Shown here piece after piece: positions 1 to 7,987 of a DNA stretch of 40,222 nucleotides. The notes below the pieces were generated by a model, which worked only from the letters and a program-made list of their open reading frames with translations, had not been told where the DNA came from and made no database searches. The DNA is taken from assembly GCA_964519995.1 (NCBI GenBank), contig CAZFLY010000023.1:1-40222 (forward strand), given 5' to 3'. A program made the position numbers and the translations under genes. The DNA comes from CAZFLY01 sp964519995 (GTDB taxonomy: Bacteria > Planctomycetota > Phycisphaerae > Sedimentisphaerales > Anaerobacaceae). Within the stretch, counting starts at the first letter, position 1; each line of letters opens with the position of its first letter.

Positions 1-208
1 GAATATCTCTCTTCAGCCCATTTTTCATCTGTGACCATGCGAGGTCAAAGCCCATAAATTGGAAAGACAATTTCGCAGTCTATATAAATCCCTAGCAGGA
101 AGCCAGCATTTCATGCGAGAGCGCACCTGTGAACACTGCGGCTAGTACGTTATTGCCCGGCAACCTATGGAGATACGACCAATCCGGATCAGATTCCCAA
201 AATACACT
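1..208. other. Left flank without a recognisable gene
   Basis: This stretch lies downstream of the minus-strand methyltransferase. One plus-strand frame stays open for about 37 codons and ends in a CxxC-like CEHCG followed by a TAG (around 105-145). It has no start codon with a ribosome site and matches nothing I recognise. It may be a remnant of a gene beginning outside the window, or noise. I see no hairpin terminator for the methyltransferase. Confidence 0.3.
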
Positions 209-1573
209 TTAATGAATAGCCCGATCAAAAAGCGTCGCATCGGTGCGCCCGGTTCGTGAATCATTTCGAGAACGGCTTTCGATGATTTCCTGTTTTACTT
301 TTATGTCGCGTTTGATAACAGTAATTCTATCACCCTCCATGCAGTAAGTTCCTGTTTCACTATTCGCAAGCGACGTTAAGATGTTTCCCCAGCCCTCTCT
401 CTCATTATGGCCAAGCAATTGCCGCAGCATGCTTACCCACTTAGCGACACAGTGAAAACGCATTGCGCTATTGTATACCCTATGCAGTTTGTATGCCCGA
501 ATAAAGCTCTTGTCGACAAGAGAAACCAGCCCAACTGAGTCTATTCCAGCTTTATCAGACCCGACAGGGGGTAAAATGCTCTCCAAGTCCTTCCAAAGGG
601 CCACTTTATCAGATTTCTTCACACCATCTTCTCGACCAGCACACAGTGCATCTAAACACGCCTTTGGAATTATTTTCTCATAGGGCTTCAACGATAATGG
701 AGACAGTATGACCATTGCTTTTTCGGCAATAGTACTTACTCTAGCAGTCTCTCCAACGTTCAACACATGCTCTTTAATAATCTCTGATAGAACACTCAGA
801 AGTTCACCTCTGGCCTGCAAAGCGAGCCGCTGAACCGACTCACTGTGATAGAGAGGGCTTATCTCGAAGCCAAGGAAGCAACGTCCACGCGCCTTGGCAA
901 CTTTGCAAACAGTACCGCTTCCAGAAAAAGGATCGAGGACAACGTCACCTACATCGCTTGTGGTCAGCACAATCCTGTCGGATATTTCTTCGGGGAAGAC
1001 TGCTATATGGGATGTTTGGTCGCTACTTCCGTACGCCACACGATCAACCTCCCAGACATTACCAGGATTGCGTCCGAACAGATTATTGCGAGGGTCTAAG
1101 AACTTGGTTGCCTCTCGGACATGGAAGACGTCGAACTTCGGCCCGGTAACACCTGGCACAGCCTTAACCCACCAAAGTATCGTCTCATGTTTGTTCGTAA
1201 ACTTCGACTTGAATGCAGTCCCACCCCAATAGCGCCAAATTATACGATCTTTCAGGCGAAACCCAAGCTTCGTGAACAAATGAAATGTCAAATGATCCAA
1301 CGGGATTATATACCCGTCCCTTTCAGTGGTGTATCCCGTCTGCCAGAAAAGAGAGCCGCCAGGAACCAAGGTTCTACGGCATTCCGAAAGGACTTTCTCT
1401 AAGAAATCTAAGTACTCTTTATTAGCAAGGTTATCTGCATATCCATGGTAATCCCTTTCGATATTGTAGGGCGGGCTCGTGTGGATGGTACGAATGGACT
1501 GATCCGGTACCTCTCGAAATAAGTCCAGGCAGTCACCCAAAAGGATTTCGTCCATGATTTCAGTCTTGTGCAT
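209..1573 (-). CDS. Site-specific DNA methyltransferase, beta class (N4-cytosine or N6-adenine)
   Basis: Transfers a methyl group from S-adenosylmethionine to an exocyclic amino group in DNA. The catalytic motif IV, TSPPYN, is at residues 32-37 and the AdoMet-binding motif DPFSGSGT is near residue 217. Catalytic before AdoMet motif is the beta-class order. The SPPY version is frequent in N4-cytosine enzymes, but N6-adenine cannot be excluded. Residues from about 255 to 454 form a long C-terminal extension I do not recognise; it could be a target-recognition or partner-binding domain. The ATG at 1573 has AGGA eight bases upstream. The start overlaps the end of the upstream PLD-type nuclease by 14 bp, so the two are translationally coupled. 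Together they look like a restriction-modification pair. Confidence 0.88.
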   Translation of the reverse strand: MHKTEIMDEILLGDCLDLFREVPDQSIRTIHTSPPYNIERDYHGYADNLANKEYLDFLEKVLSECRRTLVPGGSLFWQTGYTTERDGYIIPLDHLTFHLFTKLGFRLKDRIIWRYWGGTAFKSKFTNKHETILWWVKAVPGVTGPKFDVFHVREATKFLDPRNNLFGRNPGNVWEVDRVAYGSSDQTSHIAVFPEEISDRIVLTTSDVGDVVLDPFSGSGTVCKVAKARGRCFLGFEISPLYHSESVQRLALQARGELLSVLSEIIKEHVLNVGETARVSTIAEKAMVILSPLSLKPYEKIIPKACLDALCAGREDGVKKSDKVALWKDLESILPPVGSDKAGIDSVGLVSLVDKSFIRAYKLHRVYNSAMRFHCVAKWVSMLRQLLGHNEREGWGNILTSLANSETGTYCMEGDRITVIKRDIKVKQEIIESRSRNDSRTGRTDATLFDRAIH

Positions 1574-2594
1574 TTGTCATTCCTGAAGTTTGCATCATTC
1601 TTGTTACTAATGGTAGTACCCGCTTGAGCGTTCCACTTCCGCCACCACCGCCCGTACAAGTGCCCCCTAAGTTCTCTGGAAGATAGACTCTCAGGGTGCG
1701 GAAACCGAATTTTTGACCTTTATCAATTTCATTCGCGTGCTCTAACAGAAAATCCCTCCACTTTGTGCGAACAGAAACATCCGTAAAGTCATAGAGTGCA
1801 TCCCCAGGAGTTGCAGCTATTCTGCTAACAAACTCGGGGAACTGTAACAAGAACCGCACAGCACCATAGTAGCAGTGCTTCACATGTCCCTGTAAATTGT
1901 GGAGACCTTCATATTTCGCGATAACATCGCGACTAGCATTGGTCTTCTCTTGCCGACAATAATCAATGAACACACCAATTTCAAATCGAGCAATTTGAGG
2001 CGCATCTGGGGCTCTGGGAGCCAGTGATTCTCTCAGTGTTTCCTCTGCAAGGTCAATCGCTGCATTCATCTCCTCATCTTCTTCGACCGGGTAATCAGAA
2101 GCTTTGGAAATAGCGTCAGCTGACACATCAACGTAAGCAGCTAAAATATCCGCTCCCACAGGTATCAGCCGGGCCTCAATGGCCTTTAGCACAGATGAGA
2201 ACGTATCTGCTTCGTTTCCCGTCAGCTCACAGACTACTTCTATGTTATTTGTCATTGCGGGCCATGTAAGATTTGCAGAACCTATTATTATCCTGCTGCC
2301 GTTAAAGCTGTATATTTTAGCATGAAGATTATCTGAGACTAAAATTCCGAATTCTTTTCCTTTTTTCAGAACTGACTGGACTCGTCGATTCAAGGCTGCC
2401 ATATCTGCCACTCCAGCTTTCCAGTCGAGAGGGCTAAAGCGCGTCCAAAACTCTACCTTCTCTGCTTTTTCGAAGAAAGGATCCAACAACTGAAGGCCCC
2501 GCTCGCTGTAGTAAGGAGTACAGATAAGACCTTTCTTTGACTGCTCAGAGGCCTTTTTGATTGCCTCCATACCTTTGATATGGAACTCTATCAT
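1560..2594 (-). CDS. PLD-superfamily nuclease, probable restriction endonuclease (BfiI/NgoFVII-like)
   Basis: A 344-residue protein with one phospholipase-D-type active site. H91-x-K93 lies in LHAKIYSFNG, followed by GSANLT (S106, N108) and E119. The Asp of a classical HxKx4D motif is replaced by N98. Single-site PLD nucleases such as BfiI also lack this Asp and use His, Lys, Asn and Glu, working as dimers, so the pattern fits a Mg-independent nuclease. Residues after about 165 are unassigned and would have to contain any DNA-recognition domain. Near the C-terminus is a glycine-rich LGGTCTGGGGGSGT segment. The gene is first in a two-gene operon with the DNA methyltransferase, which supports a restriction role over lipid hydrolysis. 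Length is close to BfiI (about 358 aa). No toxin-antitoxin or phage context is visible. Confidence 0.75.
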   Translation of the reverse strand: MIEFHIKGMEAIKKASEQSKKGLICTPYYSERGLQLLDPFFEKAEKVEFWTRFSPLDWKAGVADMAALNRRVQSVLKKGKEFGILVSDNLHAKIYSFNGSRIIIGSANLTWPAMTNNIEVVCELTGNEADTFSSVLKAIEARLIPVGADILAAYVDVSADAISKASDYPVEEDEEMNAAIDLAEETLRESLAPRAPDAPQIARFEIGVFIDYCRQEKTNASRDVIAKYEGLHNLQGHVKHCYYGAVRFLLQFPEFVSRIAATPGDALYDFTDVSVRTKWRDFLLEHANEIDKGQKFGFRTLRVYLPENLGGTCTGGGGGSGTLKRVLPLVTRMMQTSGMTNAQD

Positions 2595-2639
2595 TCTCTG
2601 TGCTCGTCACCGATAAACGGATTATATAATTGTGTACCA

Positions 2640-2667
2640 ATTATACTTCTTGGCTCTAACAAGGCAA
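2640..2667 (-). promoter_or_regulatory. Sigma-70-type promoter of the nuclease/methyltransferase operon
   Basis: Read on the minus strand: TTGCCT (2662-2667), a 16-bp spacer, and a perfect TATAAT (2640-2645). The inferred transcription start lies about 40 bp before the nuclease ATG at 2594. The site is read by eye; no expression evidence is available. Confidence 0.6.
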
Positions 2668-2756
2668 GGGTTATCATCACAGTTAATGCACTCGGTTTTC
2701 ATAGTCTGCTGGCACGCAACAAGTCCGTTATAATCCAGAAAGAGGCAACTTGAACC

Positions 2757-3893
2757 TCACAGATCGTGAATTGGAAAGACAGTTGCCTTAAGGTGTTCTA
2801 TTGTCTGTTGCAGGGCCGGCATTACCGCCTCACGTTGCTGAGCACTTACAGCAAGTTCTCTATCGCGCAATCCGCCCTGCCAGTCGGTACTTTCCAGCAT
2901 GACGCCACTAACAGCAGGACTCATTGACTGGTCGCTGTCGGCTCCGCAAAGAGCCGTCCACGCTAAAGACCAGGCCCGAACCGTATTCTCAACGTTGTAG
3001 CCGCCACCACCCGTCATAAGAATCGGCCTGTCGAAGCTCAGCAAGTGATGGATTATTTCAACATAGACATTATTGGTCAGGTACAAATGCGCAAGCGGAT
3101 CGCCCGCAAGGGCGTCGGCACCCAGCTCAAAAACAAACACATCAGGTTTATAAGCGCCGATTAGCGGCAGAACTATTTCTTCAACTGCCTGCATATAGGC
3201 CTGGTCGTATGTTCCTATGGGCAGTGGTATATTCACACAGAAGCCTTTGCCTTTATCTTTACCGATTTCGTCTTCGAATCCCGTTCCGGGAAAAAGGGTG
3301 CGAGGATTCTGATGCAGGGAAATCGTCATCACATCGGAGCGGTCATAAAATGCGTATACGACTCCGTCACCCTGATGTACATCGACATCCAGATAAAAGA
3401 CTCGTTTGTTCTGCTCGGCCAGTATCATACAGGCAAGGGCAACATCATTTACATAACAGAAACCGGAAGCACGTTCAGGATGAGCGTGATGAAATCCACC
3501 TGAAGGATTGAAGGCCACGCCGGCTGAGCCGGAAACGAGCAATTTAGCACCTGTAAGCGTGGCACCTGCAGCAAGTACCGCGTATTCGTAAAGCCCTTTG
3601 AAAACAGGGCAATCGGAGTTTCCAAGCCCCATTTGCAACGCTGTGCTATCCCATAGACCGCTACTTGCCGTTTTCAAGGCGTGCAGGTAACGAGCAGAAT
3701 GGAATTTTTTTAGCACAGTCCTTTCGGCGGCAATAGGAGCAACCTCAACTCTATTTTCGCCGGACAGCAAACCCATAGAATTCAAAACAGCGCGAGTTTG
3801 CTGAGCACGGCTGATGTTGAAAGGATGATCCGGCGGATAGGGATACTTCTCCAGCTCCTGTGAATAAATAAAGGCAGCTTTTGTCATTGCCAA
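2757..3893 (-). CDS. acuC: Histone-deacetylase-family protein, AcuC-like
   Basis: Zinc-dependent deacetylase of the arginase/HDAC fold. In Bacillus, AcuC removes acetyl groups from acetyl-CoA synthetase. Visible active-site elements are GGFHHAHPE with H135/H136, the zinc ligands in DVDVH (D171, H173), D260 in LGADALAGDP, and the GGGGYN loop carrying the transition-state tyrosine. Length (378 aa) is typical of AcuC. The TTG at 3893 has AGGAG six bases upstream, while the in-frame ATG at 3887 is twelve bases away, so TTG is slightly favoured. The gene stands alone between divergent units. Elsewhere in the window are an acetate-CoA ligase and a GNAT-fused CoA-transferase, so a role in lysine-acetylation control of acetate metabolism is plausible. 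That role is inference. Confidence 0.9.
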   Translation of the reverse strand: MAMTKAAFIYSQELEKYPYPPDHPFNISRAQQTRAVLNSMGLLSGENRVEVAPIAAERTVLKKFHSARYLHALKTASSGLWDSTALQMGLGNSDCPVFKGLYEYAVLAAGATLTGAKLLVSGSAGVAFNPSGGFHHAHPERASGFCYVNDVALACMILAEQNKRVFYLDVDVHQGDGVVYAFYDRSDVMTISLHQNPRTLFPGTGFEDEIGKDKGKGFCVNIPLPIGTYDQAYMQAVEEIVLPLIGAYKPDVFVFELGADALAGDPLAHLYLTNNVYVEIIHHLLSFDRPILMTGGGGYNVENTVRAWSLAWTALCGADSDQSMSPAVSGVMLESTDWQGGLRDRELAVSAQQREAVMPALQQTIEHLKATVFPIHDL

Positions 3894-3954
3894 TAATTAC
3901 TCCTACTTGGGATAGATCAGAACCACTTTTCACTTGCACCTGGCCGTGTGCTTT

Positions 3955-3982
3955 ATTATAATTCCACTTGACAGTCTCTGAA
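3955..3982 (-). promoter_or_regulatory. Candidate promoter for the AcuC-like gene
   Basis: On the minus strand a perfect TATAAT (3955-3960) follows a weak TTCAGA (3977-3982) at 16-bp spacing. The start point would be about 55 bp before the start codon. It overlaps an opposing promoter on the plus strand. Confidence 0.4.
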
Positions 3983-3996
3983 CATCCTTGTAGGAT
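3968..3996 (+). promoter_or_regulatory. Plus-strand sigma-70-type promoter facing the kinase
   Basis: Perfect TTGACA (3968-3973), 17-bp spacer, TAGGAT (3991-3996). The start point near 4003 lies about 450 bp before the histidine kinase. The transcript would therefore have a long leader or be a separate small RNA. It overlaps the opposing AcuC promoter candidate, so the two could interfere. Confidence 0.45.
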
Positions 3997-4233
3997 ACAT
4001 AGCATTGGGTGCAAAGTATTTCAACAATAAACTGTAAAAATGTGAGGCTGATCTGGAAAAGATGCTATACAATTTTCAGAAACCACCAGCGCCGAGTTGA
4101 GTTGTTTTTTTCTCGACATGAATTTGCAGTTGAGCCGCTAACTCTCAGCGTTAGTATTTGTCATTTCAATCTCTTTCACGATTTTGTTATGTAGAGAAAC
4201 ATTAGCCTAAACAAGGCTATGTTCGCCGCTATC

Positions 4234-4253
4234 CAAGTGCCATAATGCACTTG
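4234..4253. promoter_or_regulatory. Operator-like perfect dyad upstream of the kinase promoter
   Basis: CAAGTGC, a 6-base centre CATAAT, then GCACTTG: seven paired bases on each side. It ends 37 bp before the -35 box at 4291. The size and spacing suit a dimeric regulator such as the NtrC-family protein encoded downstream. The binding partner is inferred only from position. Confidence 0.4.
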
Positions 4254-4290
4254 TGACAGCAAAACGCGGAACGCGTCCAAATAACAGATG

Positions 4291-4319
4291 TTGAACATTT
4301 CCGTTAAAATCGTTATACT
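4291..4319 (+). promoter_or_regulatory. Promoter of the kinase/response-regulator operon
   Basis: TTGAAC (4291-4296), 17-bp spacer, TATACT (4314-4319). The predicted start near 4326 leaves a leader of about 124 bases before the ATG at 4450. Confidence 0.5.
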
Positions 4320-4449
4320 TTGAGTATGGTGTAGATAGGGATGTCAATCATGCATATACCCATGAAATGGCTGGGATTGTAATAGTTGAAACTCGATATT
4401 TATGGTCGGGTTCTAGTGTTTGCGTTTTCAGTTCTACTATACGAAGATA

Positions 4450-6378
4450 ATGAAAATAAGGTTCAGGAAAAAAGTAATACTAAGCTTTCTCACTGTTATA
4501 GGCATAACCGGCTTTTTTGCCACATTTGTCGGCATAAAGTTGATTGATAAGAGTATTGTGCCCAGAATTCAGGATAAGGTCAGAGTTGATTTGAACTCTG
4601 CTCGTGAGATATTTCGAGGAGCGGAGGCAGACATCCGGAATGTTATTCGGCTCACTTCTACAAGGTTCTTCATCAGGGAAAGCATCTTAAGTAACGATCT
4701 CAAAAGATTGAATGCAGAACTCCAAAAGGTTAAACAGAAAGAAACACTCGACATTCTCAATTTAACTGATCATGAAGGAACTGTTTTACTAAGAACGAGA
4801 AATCCAAACCAAGAGGGAGACAACCAGACATCCAATGAACTGATCAAAAGAGTTTTGACTGAAAAAAATGTTATAGCATCCACTGAGATATTATCGAGAG
4901 AAGAATTAACAAGGGAAGGCAAGGACCTTGCAGAGCAGGCATATACTAAAATTATTGCAACACCTGAATTGAACTCAATCCATAAAGAGGCAGAAACTTC
5001 CGGAATGTTCATCATTGCAGTAGCGCCTGTTCTAAGCAATGAGGGCAAAATCCTGGGAGTATTATATGGAGGCAGACTCTTAAATCATAATAATACTATT
5101 GTCGATAAGATAAGAGATATGATTTATGAGGATGAAAAATACAATGGTAAAGATATTGGAGTAGTAACGATTTTCCAAAATGACGTGCGCATTTCTACAA
5201 ATGTTAAAACAGAAAACGGCCAAAGAGCCATAGGTACATTAGTTTCTGAGGACGCATATAAAAACGTTCTTATTAAAGGCAATTCGTTGAGTAAAATAGA
5301 ATTCGCAGTGCGCGATTGGTATATAACAGCATACGAGCCGATCAAGAATATATCCGGCAAGACTATTGGTATTTTAGGTCTTGGTGTACTTGAAAGTAAA
5401 TTCAAGAGTATGGAAAGAAAAGCGTTGTGGATATTTCTCGGAATAACTTTTGCCGGAATTACGATGTCTGTAATCATTTGCTTCGCTCTCACAAATTCTA
5501 TTATGAGACCGATTAATTCGTTACTTCTCGCCACCCGCGGTCTGGCTGACGGCAACATAGAACAACGTGTTCAGCTAAGCAATTCACCGGAAGAAATAGC
5601 CGCATTGGGTGAAGCATTCAATTACATGGTTTCCACGGTCAAGGAACGAGACGAGCAACTGCGACAGCAGGCACAGAAAGAAATTATGAAGTCAGAGAGG
5701 CTGGCGATGGTCGGCCAGTTGGCTGCTGGTGTAGCTCATGAAATAAACAATCCCCTAGGTGGCATTCTTTTGTTCAGCCGGCTTCTTTTACAAAAGGCCC
5801 CTTCTGAAGGGATTATGAGAGATAATCTGGAGAGGATAGAAAAAGATGCTAATCGCTGCCAGAGCATAGTTCAAGGTCTTTTAGACTTTGCGCGTCAACG
5901 GGAACCAAAGGTTGAGACCTTAGAACTAAATGATGTATTAGAAAAAACCGTTGATCTTTTTGAAAATCAACCTTTGTTCCATAACATCGAGATTGTAAAA
6001 CAATATCAGCCGGATTTGCCTGCAATCTCTGCCGACCTAGCCCAAATACAGCAGGTTTTTGTCAATATCATAATGAATGCATCTGATGCAATGAAAGGTA
6101 AGGGTGTTTTGACAATCAGTACACGATCAGCCGACACAAATGACTATGTTGAGGTCAGTTTTACCGATACCGGCGATGGAATACCACCGGACGAGCTTGA
6201 TCAGATATTTGATCCGTTTTTTACAACAAAAGGGGTAGGCCATGGAACAGGTTTGGGCCTATCAATAAGTTACGGTATAATACAAAGACATGGAGGAACA
6301 ATAAAAGTTTCAAGCCATGTCGGTAAGGGAAGTACCTTTGTGGTCATTCTGCCAAAAAACAAAAGGGAAGAAGCCTGA
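4450..6378 (+). CDS. Membrane sensor histidine kinase (Cache-HAMP-HisKA-HATPase)
   Basis: Inner-membrane kinase of 642 residues. It has an N-terminal membrane segment (about 6-28) and an extracytoplasmic region of roughly 270 residues with Cache-like character. A second membrane segment starts near residue 323 and leads into a HAMP domain, a HisKA domain with phospho-acceptor H430 in AAGVAHEINNPLGG, and an ATPase domain with DTGDGIPP and GTGLGLSISYGI. I chose ATG 4450; the frame extends upstream to a TTG at 4420 that would add ten residues with no better ribosome site. The stop overlaps the regulator start (TGATG), so both are co-translated. The layout matches NtrB/AtoS/ZraS-type kinases that feed sigma-54 activators. 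The ligand is unknown, although Cache domains usually bind small extracellular molecules. Confidence 0.92.
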   Translation: MKIRFRKKVILSFLTVIGITGFFATFVGIKLIDKSIVPRIQDKVRVDLNSAREIFRGAEADIRNVIRLTSTRFFIRESILSNDLKRLNAELQKVKQKETLDILNLTDHEGTVLLRTRNPNQEGDNQTSNELIKRVLTEKNVIASTEILSREELTREGKDLAEQAYTKIIATPELNSIHKEAETSGMFIIAVAPVLSNEGKILGVLYGGRLLNHNNTIVDKIRDMIYEDEKYNGKDIGVVTIFQNDVRISTNVKTENGQRAIGTLVSEDAYKNVLIKGNSLSKIEFAVRDWYITAYEPIKNISGKTIGILGLGVLESKFKSMERKALWIFLGITFAGITMSVIICFALTNSIMRPINSLLLATRGLADGNIEQRVQLSNSPEEIAALGEAFNYMVSTVKERDEQLRQQAQKEIMKSERLAMVGQLAAGVAHEINNPLGGILLFSRLLLQKAPSEGIMRDNLERIEKDANRCQSIVQGLLDFARQREPKVETLELNDVLEKTVDLFENQPLFHNIEIVKQYQPDLPAISADLAQIQQVFVNIIMNASDAMKGKGVLTISTRSADTNDYVEVSFTDTGDGIPPDELDQIFDPFFTTKGVGHGTGLGLSISYGIIQRHGGTIKVSSHVGKGSTFVVILPKNKREEA

Positions 6379-7733
6379 TGCCTTTTTCAGCAAATATTCT
6401 GGTCATAGACGATGAAGAATCCATGCGGGCAGGGTGTGTTCAAACGCTGGCAGAAAATGGTTACAGGGTTCAGGCCGTCGAAAACGGACGCAAGGGGCTG
6501 GAGAAGACCAATAAAGAGTCCTTTGATGCGATTCTCTTGGATTTGAAGATGCCTGGCATCCCAGGAATGGAAGTATTAAAAAGACTCAAGGAAAATGACC
6601 CTAATTCTGTAGTAATCGTGATTACCGGATACGCCACAATAGATTCCGCTGTCGAAGCGATGAAACGAGGTGCTTATGATTTTCTTCCCAAGCCATTCAC
6701 ACCTGAAGCACTTAGCTCCATTGTTAAGAGAGCTGTGGATAGTAGACTACGTGCTCTGGAAGATGCCTGTGTAGCGCTTGCCCTTGACGAAGAAATGATA
6801 TCAAAAACCATTATTGGCCAATCAAACGACATAGCAAAGCTTATTCTTCTTATAAAGAAAGTTGCCGTTACAAACTCCACTGTTCTTATTACTGGCGAAA
6901 CCGGTGTTGGCAAAGAGCTTGTGGCACAGACAATACATCGTCTAAGCAATAGGGCTAATAAGCCGTTTGTGACGGTTGACTGCGGGGTACTTGTTGAGAG
7001 CCTTTTTGAAAGCGAGATGTTCGGACATACCAGAGGGTCCTTTACCGGTGCTATAGAGACCACGCAGGGTAAGTTCGAGATGGCAAACGGCGGGACTATA
7101 TTTCTTGATGAGGTCGCAAACATCAGTATCAATATGCAGGCACGGTTGCTGCGAGTCATTGAGGAACGGGAAATTTCCAAGGTAGGTGGCTTAGAAAAAA
7201 TAAAGGTAGATGTCAGAATTATCGCGGCTACCAATAAGGATTTGCTGAAAGAAATAGATGAAGGAAGATTCAGAGAAGACCTTTTTTATCGTCTAAATGT
7301 TGTTCCCATCAATATACCACCTCTCAGAGAAAGAAGGCAGGACATAGGCGTGTTGGCGAAGTACTTTCTGAAGAAATTCAGCCGGCACAAGAAAAAGCCT
7401 GTAACAAATATTTCAACTGAGGCGATGCAGCCTCTGGAAATGTACGATTGGCCCGGAAACATAAGAGAACTACGAAACACAATCGAGCGTGCGATTGTAA
7501 CATGTGAAGGAAAAGTAATTGAGTTTGATGATTTGTCGTTTAACGAATTGGCAATTCAAGGCAATATCAATTCGTTAGAGCAAGGCTGCCTTGCGGAAAT
7601 GGAAAGGAAAAAGATTAGCAAGGTGCTGAAGCAATTTAACGGTCATAAGACCAAAGCAGCCGAGTACTTGGGCATTAACCGCAAGACGCTGCGAGAAAAA
7701 ATCAGTAAATATAAAATCAAAGTCGACTCTTAA
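6378..7733 (+). CDS. NtrC-family sigma-54-dependent response regulator
   Basis: Activates RNA polymerase carrying sigma-54 after phosphorylation. Receiver domain at residues 5-125 with acidic D11/D12, phospho-acceptor D55, T83 and K105. The AAA+ domain has Walker A GETGVGKE, Walker B GGTIFLDE and a GSFTGA loop, which is a tolerated variant of the sigma-54 contact motif GAFTGA. The C-terminal Fis-type helix-turn-helix ends the protein (NGHKTKAAEYLGINRKTLRE). At 451 residues it is full length. It is coupled to the kinase by a 1-bp overlap. A near-consensus sigma-54 promoter lies about 175 bp after its stop codon, in front of the redox operon, making that operon the obvious target. Its receiver is strikingly similar to the receiver fused to the NuoE-like subunit downstream. 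Confidence 0.95.
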   Translation: MPFSANILVIDDEESMRAGCVQTLAENGYRVQAVENGRKGLEKTNKESFDAILLDLKMPGIPGMEVLKRLKENDPNSVVIVITGYATIDSAVEAMKRGAYDFLPKPFTPEALSSIVKRAVDSRLRALEDACVALALDEEMISKTIIGQSNDIAKLILLIKKVAVTNSTVLITGETGVGKELVAQTIHRLSNRANKPFVTVDCGVLVESLFESEMFGHTRGSFTGAIETTQGKFEMANGGTIFLDEVANISINMQARLLRVIEEREISKVGGLEKIKVDVRIIAATNKDLLKEIDEGRFREDLFYRLNVVPINIPPLRERRQDIGVLAKYFLKKFSRHKKKPVTNISTEAMQPLEMYDWPGNIRELRNTIERAIVTCEGKVIEFDDLSFNELAIQGNINSLEQGCLAEMERKKISKVLKQFNGHKTKAAEYLGINRKTLREKISKYKIKVDS

Positions 7734-7987
7734 GTAAACAACGGTACTACCTTACTCGTTTCTGACCATCGTCGGCACTAAAAATACCATCTTTATCCTT
7801 CAATTCTCCCATCCATAATTGCTCCCAAAAAATTTTATTGCCCTTAACCTATTGTTAGGAAAACACTTGCGCCTTTGCTGGGCATTTGAGCTCTATCGAT
7901 TGATAACCTGGCAAGGATTTTGCAATGGATTAGAAGTGATTGTATTGATTACGTAATGATATCCATTGTGGGCAGAAGGAGCTTATA
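7734..7987. other. Regulatory intergenic region before the redox operon
   Basis: About 250 bp holding a sigma-54 promoter at its downstream end. The upstream 170 bp is the expected place for activator sites. I see only imperfect dyads, such as CTTAAC-CTATT-GTTAGG around 7846-7862, and no clear terminator after the regulator gene. Confidence 0.4.
7908..7925 (+). promoter_or_regulatory. Sigma-54 (-24/-12) promoter of the redox operon
   Basis: The sequence CTGGCAAGGATTTTGCAA matches the sigma-54 consensus YTGGCACG-N4-TTGCA with one change (C to A). GG at 7910-7911 and GC at 7922-7923 are separated by exactly ten bases. Transcription would start near 7935, giving a leader of about 54 bases before the ATG at 7988. 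The adjacent NtrC-like activator makes the assignment stronger. Confidence 0.8.

Larger units (their letters stand above)
3997..4449. other. Long intergenic region upstream of the histidine kinase
   Basis: About 450 bp without a convincing gene. A GTG-started 61-codon frame (4009-4194) lacks a ribosome site and any recognisable sequence. The region contains a bulged hairpin at 4198-4223 (AACATTAGCC / GGCTATGTT), a perfect dyad at 4234-4253 and a second promoter at 4291-4319. Confidence 0.6.

Noticed and set aside
1..145. Open plus-strand frame ending CEHCG
   Set aside because: No start codon and too short to call; kept only as a note in the left-flank entry.
3887..3893. AcuC-like gene as part of an acetoin utilisation operon
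   Set aside because: No acuA, acuB or acetoin dehydrogenase genes are adjacent.
4009..4194. 61-codon plus-strand open frame with GTG start
   Set aside because: No ribosome site (the GTG lies only 6 bases from the predicted transcription start) and no recognisable protein pattern.
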